From Mycolicibacterium chubuense NBB4 (GTDB taxonomy: Bacteria > Actinomycetota > Actinomycetes > Mycobacteriales > Mycobacteriaceae): a stretch of 64,000 nt of DNA. Below the pieces are notes generated by a model, which saw nothing but the letters and a program-made list of their open reading frames with translations, was not told the origin of the DNA and searched no databases. The stretch spans positions 5,208,001-5,272,000 of the forward strand of contig NC_018027.1 in NCBI RefSeq assembly GCF_000266905.1, written 5' to 3'. Shown here in pieces: positions 9,695-18,103 of this stretch; position 1 is the stretch's first letter, and each line of letters starts with the position of its first letter. Both the position numbers and the translations under genes were made by a program.

Positions 9695-9840
9695 GCGCCG
9701 GGATCGGCACGCCCTCTCGAATGTCGTTGCCGCCCGCGCGCGTTGGCGTCTCCTCGCGTCGGGCCGAAGCCGCGGGTCTCAAAGGCAGCAAAAACGGGAA
9801 GACAAGCGGTAGCGTCAGCGACCTCGGGACGGGAGACCAC

Positions 9841-10128
9841 ATGAAGCGCTGCATCGTCGTGGCTGCGGCGGCTCTACTGACAGCCGCCGGTCTGCTCACC
9901 TCGGCGCCGCCCGCGAGCGCCGGCTGTCTGTACGGCGGAGCCTTCATCAGCAAGTGCGACGACCCCGTCCAGCCTGACGGCACGTGGCAACGGTGCGTCG
10001 GGGTCGCCCGGTGGGTCCCGAGCGGCTTCAGCACCCACCTGGTGCCCGAGAAGCACTGCGGGCCGATGGGCCCCGGCCAGCCGCCCGGCGACCCCGCGTT
10101 CACCGACCCGCCGACCCACATCGACTGA
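9841..10128 (+). CDS. Small secreted cysteine-containing protein (CDGP-type)
   Basis: This is a 95-residue protein with an obvious Sec signal peptide: MKR, a hydrophobic Ala/Leu core, and an ASA-G cleavage site near residue 27. The mature part of about 68 residues has four cysteines, in GCLYGG, KCDD, RCVGV and HCGP. It is rich in Pro and Gly and ends in a [12 protein letters not shown] tail. Small mycobacterial secreted proteins annotated with a CDGP domain look like this; their function is unknown. The ATG at 9841 has GGGACGGGAG just upstream. The 146 bases before it contain a TAGCGT-like hexamer near 9810 and nothing else I can name. Confidence 0.75.
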   Translation: MKRCIVVAAAALLTAAGLLTSAPPASAGCLYGGAFISKCDDPVQPDGTWQRCVGVARWVPSGFSTHLVPEKHCGPMGPGQPPGDPAFTDPPTHID

Positions 10129-10194
10129 TCGGGGACGCATCCCGCGACAGACGGCGACGACCGTTCTGCCGTGATCGCGACAACCGCGAGCCCG

Positions 10195-10200
10195 TAAGCT
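10195..10200 (+). promoter_or_regulatory. Candidate -10 box (TAAGCT) for gtrA-dprE1-dprE2
   Basis: TAAGCT fits the mycobacterial TANNNT -10 pattern and ends 6 bases before the GTG start of the GtrA gene at 10207. Transcription starting about 7 bases downstream would give a leaderless message. There is no Shine-Dalgarno between the box and the start. No strong -35 is visible. Prediction only. Confidence 0.35.
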
Positions 10201-10206
10201 GCCCGG

Positions 10207-10620
10207 GTGGCCGAGCCCCCGATGTCACCTCAGCTGAGTTTGACGACGCAGATCTGGCGTTTCGTCGTGACCGGCGGGCTGTCGGCGATCGTGGACTTCG
10301 GCTTGTACGTGCTGCTCTACAAGACGGGCGGCGTGCAGGTGGACCTAGCCAAGGCGATGAGCTTCGTCGTCGGCACCATCACCGCCTACCTGATCAACCG
10401 GCGGTGGACGTTCCAGGCCGCCCCGAGCCGGGCCCGCTTCCTCGCGGTCATGGGTCTGTACGCGCTGACCTTCACGGTTCAGGTCGGTCTCAACCACCTC
10501 GTGCTGCACCTGGCCTCCTACGCGACGTGGGCGGTTCCGGTCGCCTTCGTCATCGCGCAGGGCACCGCGACGGTGATCAACTTCATCGTGCAGCGCGCGG
10601 TGATCTTCCGGCTGCGCTGA
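10207..10620 (+). CDS. GtrA-family membrane protein (Rv3789-type)
   Basis: This is a 137-residue protein with four hydrophobic segments and the GtrA-family start [20 protein letters not shown]. The second helix is followed by the conserved YLINRRWTF. The homologue Rv3789 was first proposed to flip decaprenyl-phosphoryl-arabinose and later to act as an accessory for arabinosylation that interacts with AftA. Both are literature proposals. Its position just before dprE1 supports a role in supplying the arabinose donor. The start is GTG 10207, preceded by a TAAGCT hexamer and no ribosome site. dprE1 begins 32 bases downstream. Confidence 0.9.
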   Translation: MAEPPMSPQLSLTTQIWRFVVTGGLSAIVDFGLYVLLYKTGGVQVDLAKAMSFVVGTITAYLINRRWTFQAAPSRARFLAVMGLYALTFTVQVGLNHLVLHLASYATWAVPVAFVIAQGTATVINFIVQRAVIFRLR

Positions 10621-10652
10621 CCGTCAGCAGCCAGGCGGTACCCTCTGTGACG

Positions 10653-12035
10653 ATGTCGAGCACCGAGTTCCCGACCACCGCCACGCGCCTGACCGGCTGG
10701 GGCCGCACCGCCCCGTCCGTCGCCGCGGTGCTGTCGACCCCGGATCCCGAGGTCATCGTCACGGCGGTGACCCGGGCCGCCGAGGGCGGTGGCCGCGGTG
10801 TTCTCGCGCGCGGGATGGGGCGTTCCTACGGGGACAACGCGCAGAACGGCGGCGGCCTGGTCATCGACATGAATGCGCTGAACCGTATTCACTCGATCGA
10901 CACCGACGACGCGCTCGTCGACGTCGACGCCGGCGTCAACCTCGACCAGCTGATGCGCGCGGCTCTGCCCCTCGGTCTGTGGGTGCCCGTCCTGCCGGGC
11001 ACCCGGCAGGTCACCGTCGGCGGCGCGATCGCCTGCGACATCCACGGCAAGAACCACCACAGCGCGGGCAGCTTCGGCAACCACGTCCGCTCCATGGACC
11101 TGCTGACCGCCAACGGAGAGGTCCGCACCCTCACCCCGGCGGGCGCCGACAGCGAGCTGTTCTGGGCAACCGTCGGCGGCAACGGTCTCACCGGCATCAT
11201 CCTGCGCGCCACCATCGCGATGACGCCGACGGAGACGGCGTACTTCATCGCCGACGGCGACGTCACCCGCACGCTCGACGAGACCATCGCCTTCCACAGC
11301 GACGGCACCGAGGACAACTACACCTATTCCAGCGCGTGGTTCGACGCGATCAGCGCACCGCCGAAGCTCGGCAGGGCCGCGATCTCCCGCGGCTCACTGG
11401 CCACCGTCGACCAGCTGCCCGAGAAGCTGCAGAAGGACCCGCTCAAATTCGATGCGCCCCAACTGCTCACGTTTCCCGACGTCTTCCCCAATGGGCTGGC
11501 CAACAAATACACCTTCGGCCCGATCGGGGAACTCTGGTACCGCAAGTCGGGCACCTACCGCGGCAAGGTGCAGAACCTGACGCAGTTCTACCATCCGCTC
11601 GACATGTTCGGAGAGTGGAACCGCGCCTACGGCTCCTCGGGTTTCGCCCAGTACCAGTTCGTGGTCCCCACCTCCGCGGTCGACGAGTTCAAGGCGATCA
11701 TCGCCGACATCCAGCGCTCGGGCCACTACTCGTTCCTCAACGTCTTCAAACTGTTCGGCGCGGGGAACCAAGCGCCGCTGAGCTTCCCGATCCCGGGCTG
11801 GAACGTCTGCGTCGACTTCCCGATCAAGGCCGGCCTGAACGAATTCCTCAACGGCCTCGACAAGCGGGTGCTGGAGTTCGGCGGGCGCCTCTACACCGCC
11901 AAGGACTCCCGCACCACGGCCGAGACCTTCCACGCCATGTATCCACGTATCGACGAGTGGATTGCCGTGCGCCGCAAGGTCGATCCCGACGGTGTGTTCG
12001 CCTCCGACATGGCCCGACGACTGGAGCTTCTCTAG
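10653..12035 (+). CDS. dprE1: Decaprenylphosphoryl-beta-D-ribose 2'-oxidase DprE1
   Basis: This FAD-dependent oxidase of 460 residues performs the first half of the DPR-to-DPA epimerisation, acting at the periplasmic face with DprE2. The VAO-type FAD domain has [16 protein letters not shown] and [21 protein letters not shown], where the His of the GKNHH run is near the flavin. The product is near-identical by eye to the Mtb enzyme (461 residues). The residue corresponding to Mtb Cys387, target of benzothiazinones, is present as C386 in NVCVDFP (codon 11808-11810). ATG 10653 is chosen. A GTG at 10647 is in frame, and a TACCCT hexamer lies at 10639-10644. The stop abuts the dprE2 ATG. Confidence 0.96.
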   Translation: MSSTEFPTTATRLTGWGRTAPSVAAVLSTPDPEVIVTAVTRAAEGGGRGVLARGMGRSYGDNAQNGGGLVIDMNALNRIHSIDTDDALVDVDAGVNLDQLMRAALPLGLWVPVLPGTRQVTVGGAIACDIHGKNHHSAGSFGNHVRSMDLLTANGEVRTLTPAGADSELFWATVGGNGLTGIILRATIAMTPTETAYFIADGDVTRTLDETIAFHSDGTEDNYTYSSAWFDAISAPPKLGRAAISRGSLATVDQLPEKLQKDPLKFDAPQLLTFPDVFPNGLANKYTFGPIGELWYRKSGTYRGKVQNLTQFYHPLDMFGEWNRAYGSSGFAQYQFVVPTSAVDEFKAIIADIQRSGHYSFLNVFKLFGAGNQAPLSFPIPGWNVCVDFPIKAGLNEFLNGLDKRVLEFGGRLYTAKDSRTTAETFHAMYPRIDEWIAVRRKVDPDGVFASDMARRLELL

Positions 12036-12818
12036 ATGGTTTTCGATGCGACCGGCAACCCGCAGACGATTCTGCTGCTGGGCGGCACCTCCGAGATCGC
12101 CCTGGCCATCGCCGAGCGCTTCCTGCGCGACGCGAGCGCCCGGGTCATCCTCGCCGACCTGCCGGGCCACCCACGCAAGGACGCCGCCATCGAGCAGATG
12201 CGGGCCGCGGGCGCCAAAGACGTCGAGTGGATCGACTTCGACGCGTTGGACACCGACAGCCACCCGACGGTGATCGACGCCGCGTTCGCAGACGGTGACG
12301 TCGACGTCGCGGTCGTCGCGTTCGGCCTCCTCGGCGACGCCGAGGAGCTGTGGCAGAACCAGCGCAAGGCCGTGCAGATCGCCGGGATCAACTACACCGC
12401 AGCGGTTTCGGTCGGGGTGCTGCTCGGGGAGAAGATGCGCGCCCAGGGCTCGGGCCGGATCATCGCGATGAGCTCCGCCGCCGGCGAGCGCGTCCGCCGC
12501 TCCAACTTCGTCTACGGCTCCACCAAGGCCGGACTCGACGGCTTCTACCTCGGGCTCGGAGAAGCCCTGCGCGAGTTCGGTGTTCGCGTTCTCGTCATCC
12601 GCCCCGGGCAGGTCCGCACGACCACGACCATCGAGCACTGGAAGGCCACCGGCGCCAAGGAGGCGCCCTTCACCGTCGACAAGGAAGACGTCGCGGAGTT
12701 GGCGGTCACCGCGTCGAACAAGGGCAAGGACCTGATCTGGGCACCGGGCCCGTTCCGCTACGTGATGATGGTGCTGCGCCACATCCCCCGCCCGGTCTTC
12801 CGCAAGCTGCCCATCTGA
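12036..12818 (+). CDS. dprE2: Decaprenylphosphoryl-2-keto-ribose reductase DprE2
   Basis: This short-chain dehydrogenase of 260 residues reduces the keto intermediate made by DprE1 to decaprenyl-phosphoryl-arabinose using NADH. The Rossmann start reads [16 protein letters not shown], the catalytic set is S-YGSTK with [11 protein letters not shown] before it, and the C-terminal region has FTVDKEDVA. The ATG starts directly after the dprE1 stop. The final A of its stop codon is the first base of the aftA ATG (TGATG), so translation of all three is coupled. The family length is 254 in Mtb. Confidence 0.95.
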   Translation: MVFDATGNPQTILLLGGTSEIALAIAERFLRDASARVILADLPGHPRKDAAIEQMRAAGAKDVEWIDFDALDTDSHPTVIDAAFADGDVDVAVVAFGLLGDAEELWQNQRKAVQIAGINYTAAVSVGVLLGEKMRAQGSGRIIAMSSAAGERVRRSNFVYGSTKAGLDGFYLGLGEALREFGVRVLVIRPGQVRTTTTIEHWKATGAKEAPFTVDKEDVAELAVTASNKGKDLIWAPGPFRYVMMVLRHIPRPVFRKLPI

Positions 12819-14791
12819 TGCGTGGTGCTCTGGCCGCGCCGGTGCGAGTGGCCGGCCAGATGGTCGTCGCGGCCGCCGTCGCGTCGGTGGTCGCCGTGGT
12901 CAGCCTGGCCGCCATCGCCCGTGTCGAGTGGCCGGCCTACAACTCGTCGAACCAGTTGCACGCGCTGACCACCGTCGGCCAAGTCGGTTGCCTGGTAGGG
13001 CTTCTGGCCAGCGGATGGCTCTGGCGTCGCGGCCGTCGGGTACTCGCCCGTCTCGGTGCGGTGCTGTTCCTGGCCGCGTTCTCGGTGGTGACGCTCGGCA
13101 TGCCGCTCGGCGCGACCAAGCTCTACCTGTTCGGGATCTCCGTCGACCAGCAGTTCCGCACCGAATACCTGACCCGGCTGACCGACTCGCCGCATCTGCA
13201 CGACATGACCTACATCGGGCTGCCGCCGTTCTACCCGCCCGGATGGTTCTGGCTCGGCGGCCGCCTGGCGGCACTGACCGGCACGCCGGCGTGGGAGATG
13301 TTCAAGCCGTGGTCGATCGCCTCGATCACCATCGCAATCGTGCTGGCGTTCGTGCTGTGGGCCAACCTGATCCGCTTCGAGCAGGCGCTGGTGGTGTCGG
13401 CCGCGACCGCAGCGACGGCGCTGGCCCACTCGCCGGCGGAGCCCTACGCCGCGATCATCACCGTGCTGCTGCCGCCGGTGTTCGTGCTGGCGTGGTCGGG
13501 CCTCGGAGCCAGGGCGCACCCCGCCGAGCCGGACGATCGGCACCCCGGCGAGCCGGGCAATCGGCACCCCGGCGAGCCGGGCAATCGGCACCCCGGCGAG
13601 CCGGGCAATCGACCCAGTGGAGGGTGGGCGGCGGTCGTCGCCGTCGGCATCTTCCTCGGTGTCGCGGCGCTGTTCTACACCCTGCTGCTCGGCTACGCCG
13701 CGTTCACGCTCACGGTGATGGCGGTCGTGCTGGCCGTCGCCCGCCGGAAGATCGGCCCGCTGCTGCGCCTGCTGACCATCGCCGTGATCGCCGGGCTGAT
13801 CGCGTTGATCGGCTGGGCTCCCTACCTGATCGCCGCCGCCCACGGCACGCCCGCCGACAAGGGCACCGCCCAGCACTATCTGCCCATCGACGGTGCACAG
13901 CTGTCGTTCCCGATGTTGAAGTTCACGCTGCTCGGCGCGCTGTGCATGCTGGGCACGCTGTGGCTGGTGGTCCGGGCGCGCAACTCCACCCGGACGGCAC
14001 CCGCGCTGGCCGTCGCCGTGCTGACCGTCTACGCGTGGTCGCTGCTGTCGATGCTGACCACCCTGGTCGGGACCACGCTGCTGTCCTTCCGGCTGCAGCC
14101 CACCCTGACGGTCCTGCTGGCCGCCGCGGGCGCGCTCGGGTTCATCGACGCGACGTGTGCCCTGGCCCGGCGCGTGCAGCCGGCGAACGCCCGCAGAGTC
14201 GTGGCCGCCGGCACCGTGATCGGAGCGCTGGGCGCCGTCACCTTCAGTCAGGACATCCCCGACGTACTGCGCTCCGACATCGTCGTGGCCTACACCGACA
14301 CCGACGGCTCCGGTCAGCGCGCCGACCGCCGCCCGCCCGGGGCCGAGCAGTACTACCGGGACGTCGACGCCAAGATCCAGCAGGTGACCGGACGGCCCCG
14401 CAACGAGACCGTCGTGATGACCGCGGACTACAGCTTCCTGTCCTACTACCCGTACTACGGCTTCCAGGGCCTGACGTCGCACTACGCCAACCCACTGGCC
14501 CAGTTCAAGGAGCGGGCCGGCGCCATCGAGGGCTGGCGCATGCTGACCGACGCCGACCAGTTCATCGCCGCACTCGACGCGCTGCCCTGGCCGCCGCCGA
14601 CGGTGTTCCTGATGCGCCGCGGCGCCAACGACACCTACACGCTGCGATTGGCCGAGGACGTCTACCCCAACCAGCCCAACGTACGGCGCTATCACGTCGC
14701 CCTCGACAAGGCGCTGTTCGACGATCCGCGCTTCGACGTGTCGACCATCGGGCCGTTTGTACTGGCCATTCGCAAGCCCACTAGCATCTAG
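12818..14791 (+). CDS. aftA: Arabinofuranosyltransferase AftA
   Basis: This GT-C membrane enzyme of 657 residues transfers the first arabinofuranose from decaprenyl-phosphoryl-arabinose onto galactan. About 12 hydrophobic segments occupy residues 10-460, followed by an extracytoplasmic C-terminal domain. It is about 14 residues longer than the Mtb protein (643). The extra length fits an in-frame insertion of three perfect RHPGEPGN octapeptides (residues 241-264) in a hydrophilic loop, preceded by one degenerate copy. The start overlaps the dprE2 stop as TGATG. Five bases separate its stop from the embC GTG. Confidence 0.95.
   Translation: MRGALAAPVRVAGQMVVAAAVASVVAVVSLAAIARVEWPAYNSSNQLHALTTVGQVGCLVGLLASGWLWRRGRRVLARLGAVLFLAAFSVVTLGMPLGATKLYLFGISVDQQFRTEYLTRLTDSPHLHDMTYIGLPPFYPPGWFWLGGRLAALTGTPAWEMFKPWSIASITIAIVLAFVLWANLIRFEQALVVSAATAATALAHSPAEPYAAIITVLLPPVFVLAWSGLGARAHPAEPDDRHPGEPGNRHPGEPGNRHPGEPGNRPSGGWAAVVAVGIFLGVAALFYTLLLGYAAFTLTVMAVVLAVARRKIGPLLRLLTIAVIAGLIALIGWAPYLIAAAHGTPADKGTAQHYLPIDGAQLSFPMLKFTLLGALCMLGTLWLVVRARNSTRTAPALAVAVLTVYAWSLLSMLTTLVGTTLLSFRLQPTLTVLLAAAGALGFIDATCALARRVQPANARRVVAAGTVIGALGAVTFSQDIPDVLRSDIVVAYTDTDGSGQRADRRPPGAEQYYRDVDAKIQQVTGRPRNETVVMTADYSFLSYYPYYGFQGLTSHYANPLAQFKERAGAIEGWRMLTDADQFIAALDALPWPPPTVFLMRRGANDTYTLRLAEDVYPNQPNVRRYHVALDKALFDDPRFDVSTIGPFVLAIRKPTSI
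13514..13609 (+). repeat. 24-bp in-frame tandem repeat inside aftA
   Basis: Three perfect copies of a 24-base unit occur at 13538-13561, 13562-13585 and 13586-13609, after one degenerate copy at 13514-13537 (about 19 of 24 bases shared). Each copy encodes RHPGEPGN. The array lies between membrane segments of AftA in a hydrophilic loop. The unit preserves frame, so copy-number change would alter only loop length. Confidence 0.95.
14782..14787 (+). promoter_or_regulatory. Candidate -10 box (TAGCAT) for embC
   Basis: TAGCAT lies inside the last codons of aftA, 8 bases before the GTG start of embC. It matches TANNNT and would give a leaderless embC transcript in addition to read-through from aftA. 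No ribosome site is seen before the GTG. Prediction only. Confidence 0.3.
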
Positions 14792-14795
14792 CCCC

Positions 14796-17700
14796 GTGGT
14801 CGGAGCTCCAGCGAGGGTCAGCAACCACCGCACCGCGCGGCTCATCGCGATCGTGGCGGGGCTGCTCGGCACGTTGCTGGCCATTGTCACTCCGCTGCTG
14901 CCCGTCACGCAGACCACCGCGACGCTGAACTGGCCGCAGAACGGCGAACTGGCCAGCGTCGACTCGCCGCTCATCGGTTACGTCGCGACCGATCTCGAGA
15001 TCACGGTGCCGTGCAGCGCGGCCGCCGGCCTGGACCGGCCGGGACGCACCGTCCTGCTGTCGACCGTCCCCAAGCAGGCCCCCAAGGCCGTCGACCGCGG
15101 TCTGCTCATCGAGCGGGTGAACAACGACCTGCTGGTGATCGTCCGCAACACCCCGGTCGTCAGCGCGCCGCTGGCCCAGGTGCTCAGCCCGGCGTGCCGC
15201 GAGCTGAAGTTCACCGCCCACGCCGACAAGGTGACCGGTGAGTTCGTCGGTCTGACCCAGCCGCCCAACACCTCGGACAATCCCGACGACCAGGCCAGCG
15301 CGCCCGAGCCGCTGCGCGGCGAACGCGGCGGCTACGACTTCCGTCCGCAGATCGTCGGCGTGTTCACCGATCTGTCCGGTCCCGCACCGCCGGGTCTGCA
15401 GTTCTCCGCGACGATCGACACCCGCTACAGCACGTCTCCGACGCTTTTGAAGATGCTCGCGATGATCGTGGGCGTCGCGGCCACCGTGATCGCCCTCGGC
15501 GCACTGCACGTGCTCGACTCCGCCGACGGCGTGCGGCACCGCCGCTTCCTGCCGCCGCGGTGGTGGTCGCTGTCGCCGCTCGACGGCCTCGTGGTCGCGG
15601 TGCTGGTGTGGTGGCACTTCGTCGGCGCGAACACCTCCGACGACGGCTACATCCTGACGATGGCGCGGGTGTCGGAGCACGCCGGCTACATGGCGAACTA
15701 CTACCGCTGGTTCGGCACCCCGGAGGCGCCGTTCGGCTGGTACTACGACCTGCTCGCACTGTGGGCGCACGTCAGCACGACGAGTGTGTGGATGCGGCTG
15801 CCGACGCTGGTGATGGCGCTGACGTGCTGGTGGGTGATCAGCCGCGAGGTACTGCCGCGACTGGGCACCGCGGTCAAGCACAGCCGCGTTGCGGCGTGGA
15901 CGGCCGCCGGGTTGTTCCTGGCGTTCTGGCTGCCGCTGAACAACGGACTGCGGCCCGAACCGATCATCGCGCTGGGCATCCTGCTCACCTGGTGCTCGGT
16001 CGAGCGCGGGGTGGCCACCAGCAGGCTGCTGCCGGTGGCGGTCGCGATCATCATCGGGGCGTTGACGCTGTTCTCCGGGCCGACCGGCATCGCCGCGGTG
16101 GGCGCCCTGCTGGTCGCCATCGGACCGCTGAAAACGATTGTGGCCGCCCATGTTTCCCGCTTCGGCTACTGGGCGCTGCTCGCACCGATCGCCGCGGCGG
16201 GCACGGTCGCGATCTTCCTGATCTTCCGGGACCAGACCCTGGCCGCCGAGTTGCAGGCCAGCACGTTCAAGTCCGCCGTCGGGCCCAGCCTGGCCTGGTT
16301 CGACGAACACATCCGCTACTCGCGGCTGTTCACCACCAGTCCCGACGGTTCGGTGGCCCGCCGCTTCGCGGTGCTCACGCTGCTGCTCGCGCTGGCGGTC
16401 GCCGTGGCGATGTCGTTGCGCAAGGGCAGGATCCCGGGCACCGCAACGGGTCCGAGCCGACGCATCGTCGGCATCACGATCATCTCGTTCCTCGCGATGA
16501 TGTTCACGCCCACCAAGTGGACACACCACTTCGGTGTCTTCGCCGGCCTCGCCGGCTCCCTGGGCGCGCTCGCCGCGGTGGCGGTGTCGGCCGCGGCCAT
16601 GCGCTCGCGCCGCAACCGCACGATGTTCGCCGCGGCGGTGTTCTTCGTCACCGCCCTGTCGTTCGCGACCGTGAACGGGTGGTGGTACGTCTCCAACTTC
16701 GGCGTGCCGTGGTCGAATGCGTTCCCCGCGTGGCATTTCGGCTTCACGACCATGCTGCTCGGCTGCTCGGTGCTCACGCTGCTGGTGGCGGCGTGGCTGC
16801 ACTTCTCCGGCCGCGACGACGCGCCGGCCAACGGCCGCAGGCGCTGGCGCCAGATCGGGCAGGCTCCGCTGGCGGTCGCCACCTGGGCGCTGGTGCTGTT
16901 CGAGGTGGCGTCGCTGACGCTGGCGATGATCGGGCAGTACCCCGCGTGGACGGTCGGGCGCTCCAATCTCGAGGCACTCACCGGCAAGACCTGCGGCATG
17001 GCCGAGGACGTGAGGGTCGAGCAGGATGCCAACGCCGGTGTCCTCACGCCCATCGGGGTGCCCGTGGGCCAGGCGCTGGATGCGGAGAAGGGCGAGAACT
17101 CCGTGGGCTTCACCCCCAACGGGATCCCGTCCGACGTGTCCGCGGACCCGGTGATGGAGCAGCCCGGCTCGAACAACTTCGCCGACTCCGACAACAGCAC
17201 CAACACCAACAGCGAGGCCGGCACCGAGGGCGGCACCACCGCCGCGGCGGGTGTCAACGGTTCCCGCGCCCGGCTGCCCTTCGGCCTGGACCCGGCCCGC
17301 ACCCCGGTCCTGGGCAGCTGGCGCAGCGGCACCCAGCAACCCGCGGCGCTGCGGTCGGCCTGGTACCAGTTGCCCGCCGACTGGAACACCCACGACCGGT
17401 CCGATTCGCTGCTCGTCGTCGCGGCGGCCGGCCGGTTCAATCCCGGCGAAGTCACCGTGCAATGGGCCAACGCCGACGGAGAGCCGGCCGGCAGCGTCAG
17501 CTTCGCCGACGTCGGCTCCGCACCGGCATGGCGCAACCTGCGCGCCCCGCTGTCCGCGATCCCCGCCGACGCCACCCGCATCCGTCTCGTCGCCACCGAC
17601 GACGACCTCAACCCGCAGCACTGGATCGCGGTCACCCCGCCACGCATCCCCCGGCTGCGCACCCTGCAGGACGTCGTCGGTTCGACGGACCCGGTGCTGC

Positions 17701-18038
17701 TCGACTGGCTGGTCGGACTGGCCTTCCCGTGCCAGCGCCCGTTCGGCCACCGCAACGGCGTCATCGAGGTACCCCGGTGGCGCATCCTGCCGGACCGGTT
17801 CGGCGCGGAGGCGAACTCGCCGGTGATGGACTACCTCGGCGGCGGCCCGCTGGGCATCACCGAACTCCTGCTGCGCGCCACCACCGTCCCGACCTACCTG
17901 AAGGACGACTGGTCCCGCGACTGGGGTTCGCTGCAGCAGCTGACGCCGTTCTACACCGGCGCCGAGCCCGCCCGGCTCGATCTCGGGACGGCGACGCGCA
18001 GCGGCCTGTGGAGCCCCGCTCCGCTGCGGCTGAGCTAG
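14796..18038 (+). CDS. embC: Arabinosyltransferase EmbC
   Basis: This 1080-residue GT-C arabinosyltransferase extends the arabinan of lipoarabinomannan and is an ethambutol target. It begins with a signal-anchor, then the first extracytoplasmic domain after the [16 protein letters not shown] turn. The conserved acidic pair is D282-D283 in SDDGYILTMARV, and a multi-pass core follows. The C-terminal soluble carbohydrate-binding domain holds conserved SAWYQLP, WRNLR and FPCQRP blocks. GTG 14796 is used as start. Frame upstream to 14757 belongs to aftA. An EmbC rather than EmbA/B identity comes from position after aftA and from the long acidic Asn/Ser/Thr-rich loop near residue 790-810. Confidence 0.93.
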   Translation: MVGAPARVSNHRTARLIAIVAGLLGTLLAIVTPLLPVTQTTATLNWPQNGELASVDSPLIGYVATDLEITVPCSAAAGLDRPGRTVLLSTVPKQAPKAVDRGLLIERVNNDLLVIVRNTPVVSAPLAQVLSPACRELKFTAHADKVTGEFVGLTQPPNTSDNPDDQASAPEPLRGERGGYDFRPQIVGVFTDLSGPAPPGLQFSATIDTRYSTSPTLLKMLAMIVGVAATVIALGALHVLDSADGVRHRRFLPPRWWSLSPLDGLVVAVLVWWHFVGANTSDDGYILTMARVSEHAGYMANYYRWFGTPEAPFGWYYDLLALWAHVSTTSVWMRLPTLVMALTCWWVISREVLPRLGTAVKHSRVAAWTAAGLFLAFWLPLNNGLRPEPIIALGILLTWCSVERGVATSRLLPVAVAIIIGALTLFSGPTGIAAVGALLVAIGPLKTIVAAHVSRFGYWALLAPIAAAGTVAIFLIFRDQTLAAELQASTFKSAVGPSLAWFDEHIRYSRLFTTSPDGSVARRFAVLTLLLALAVAVAMSLRKGRIPGTATGPSRRIVGITIISFLAMMFTPTKWTHHFGVFAGLAGSLGALAAVAVSAAAMRSRRNRTMFAAAVFFVTALSFATVNGWWYVSNFGVPWSNAFPAWHFGFTTMLLGCSVLTLLVAAWLHFSGRDDAPANGRRRWRQIGQAPLAVATWALVLFEVASLTLAMIGQYPAWTVGRSNLEALTGKTCGMAEDVRVEQDANAGVLTPIGVPVGQALDAEKGENSVGFTPNGIPSDVSADPVMEQPGSNNFADSDNSTNTNSEAGTEGGTTAAAGVNGSRARLPFGLDPARTPVLGSWRSGTQQPAALRSAWYQLPADWNTHDRSDSLLVVAAAGRFNPGEVTVQWANADGEPAGSVSFADVGSAPAWRNLRAPLSAIPADATRIRLVATDDDLNPQHWIAVTPPRIPRLRTLQDVVGSTDPVLLDWLVGLAFPCQRPFGHRNGVIEVPRWRILPDRFGAEANSPVMDYLGGGPLGITELLLRATTVPTYLKDDWSRDWGSLQQLTPFYTGAEPARLDLGTATRSGLWSPAPLRLS

Positions 18039-18089
18039 CAGGTTCACCCCGTCTCGGCACGCCAGAGCCGCCGCCATAGGAACGTCGCC

Positions 18090-18095
18090 TACGAT
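18090..18095 (+). promoter_or_regulatory. Candidate -10 box (TACGAT) of the embA promoter
   Basis: In the 65-base embC-embA gap, TACGAT fits a strong SigA -10 and ends 8 bases before the embA GTG at 18104, with no ribosome site between. The same gap in M. tuberculosis carries promoter mutations linked to ethambutol resistance (established knowledge). A leaderless embAB transcript is inferred. Confidence 0.45.
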
Positions 18096-18103
18096 CGAGC
18101 CTC

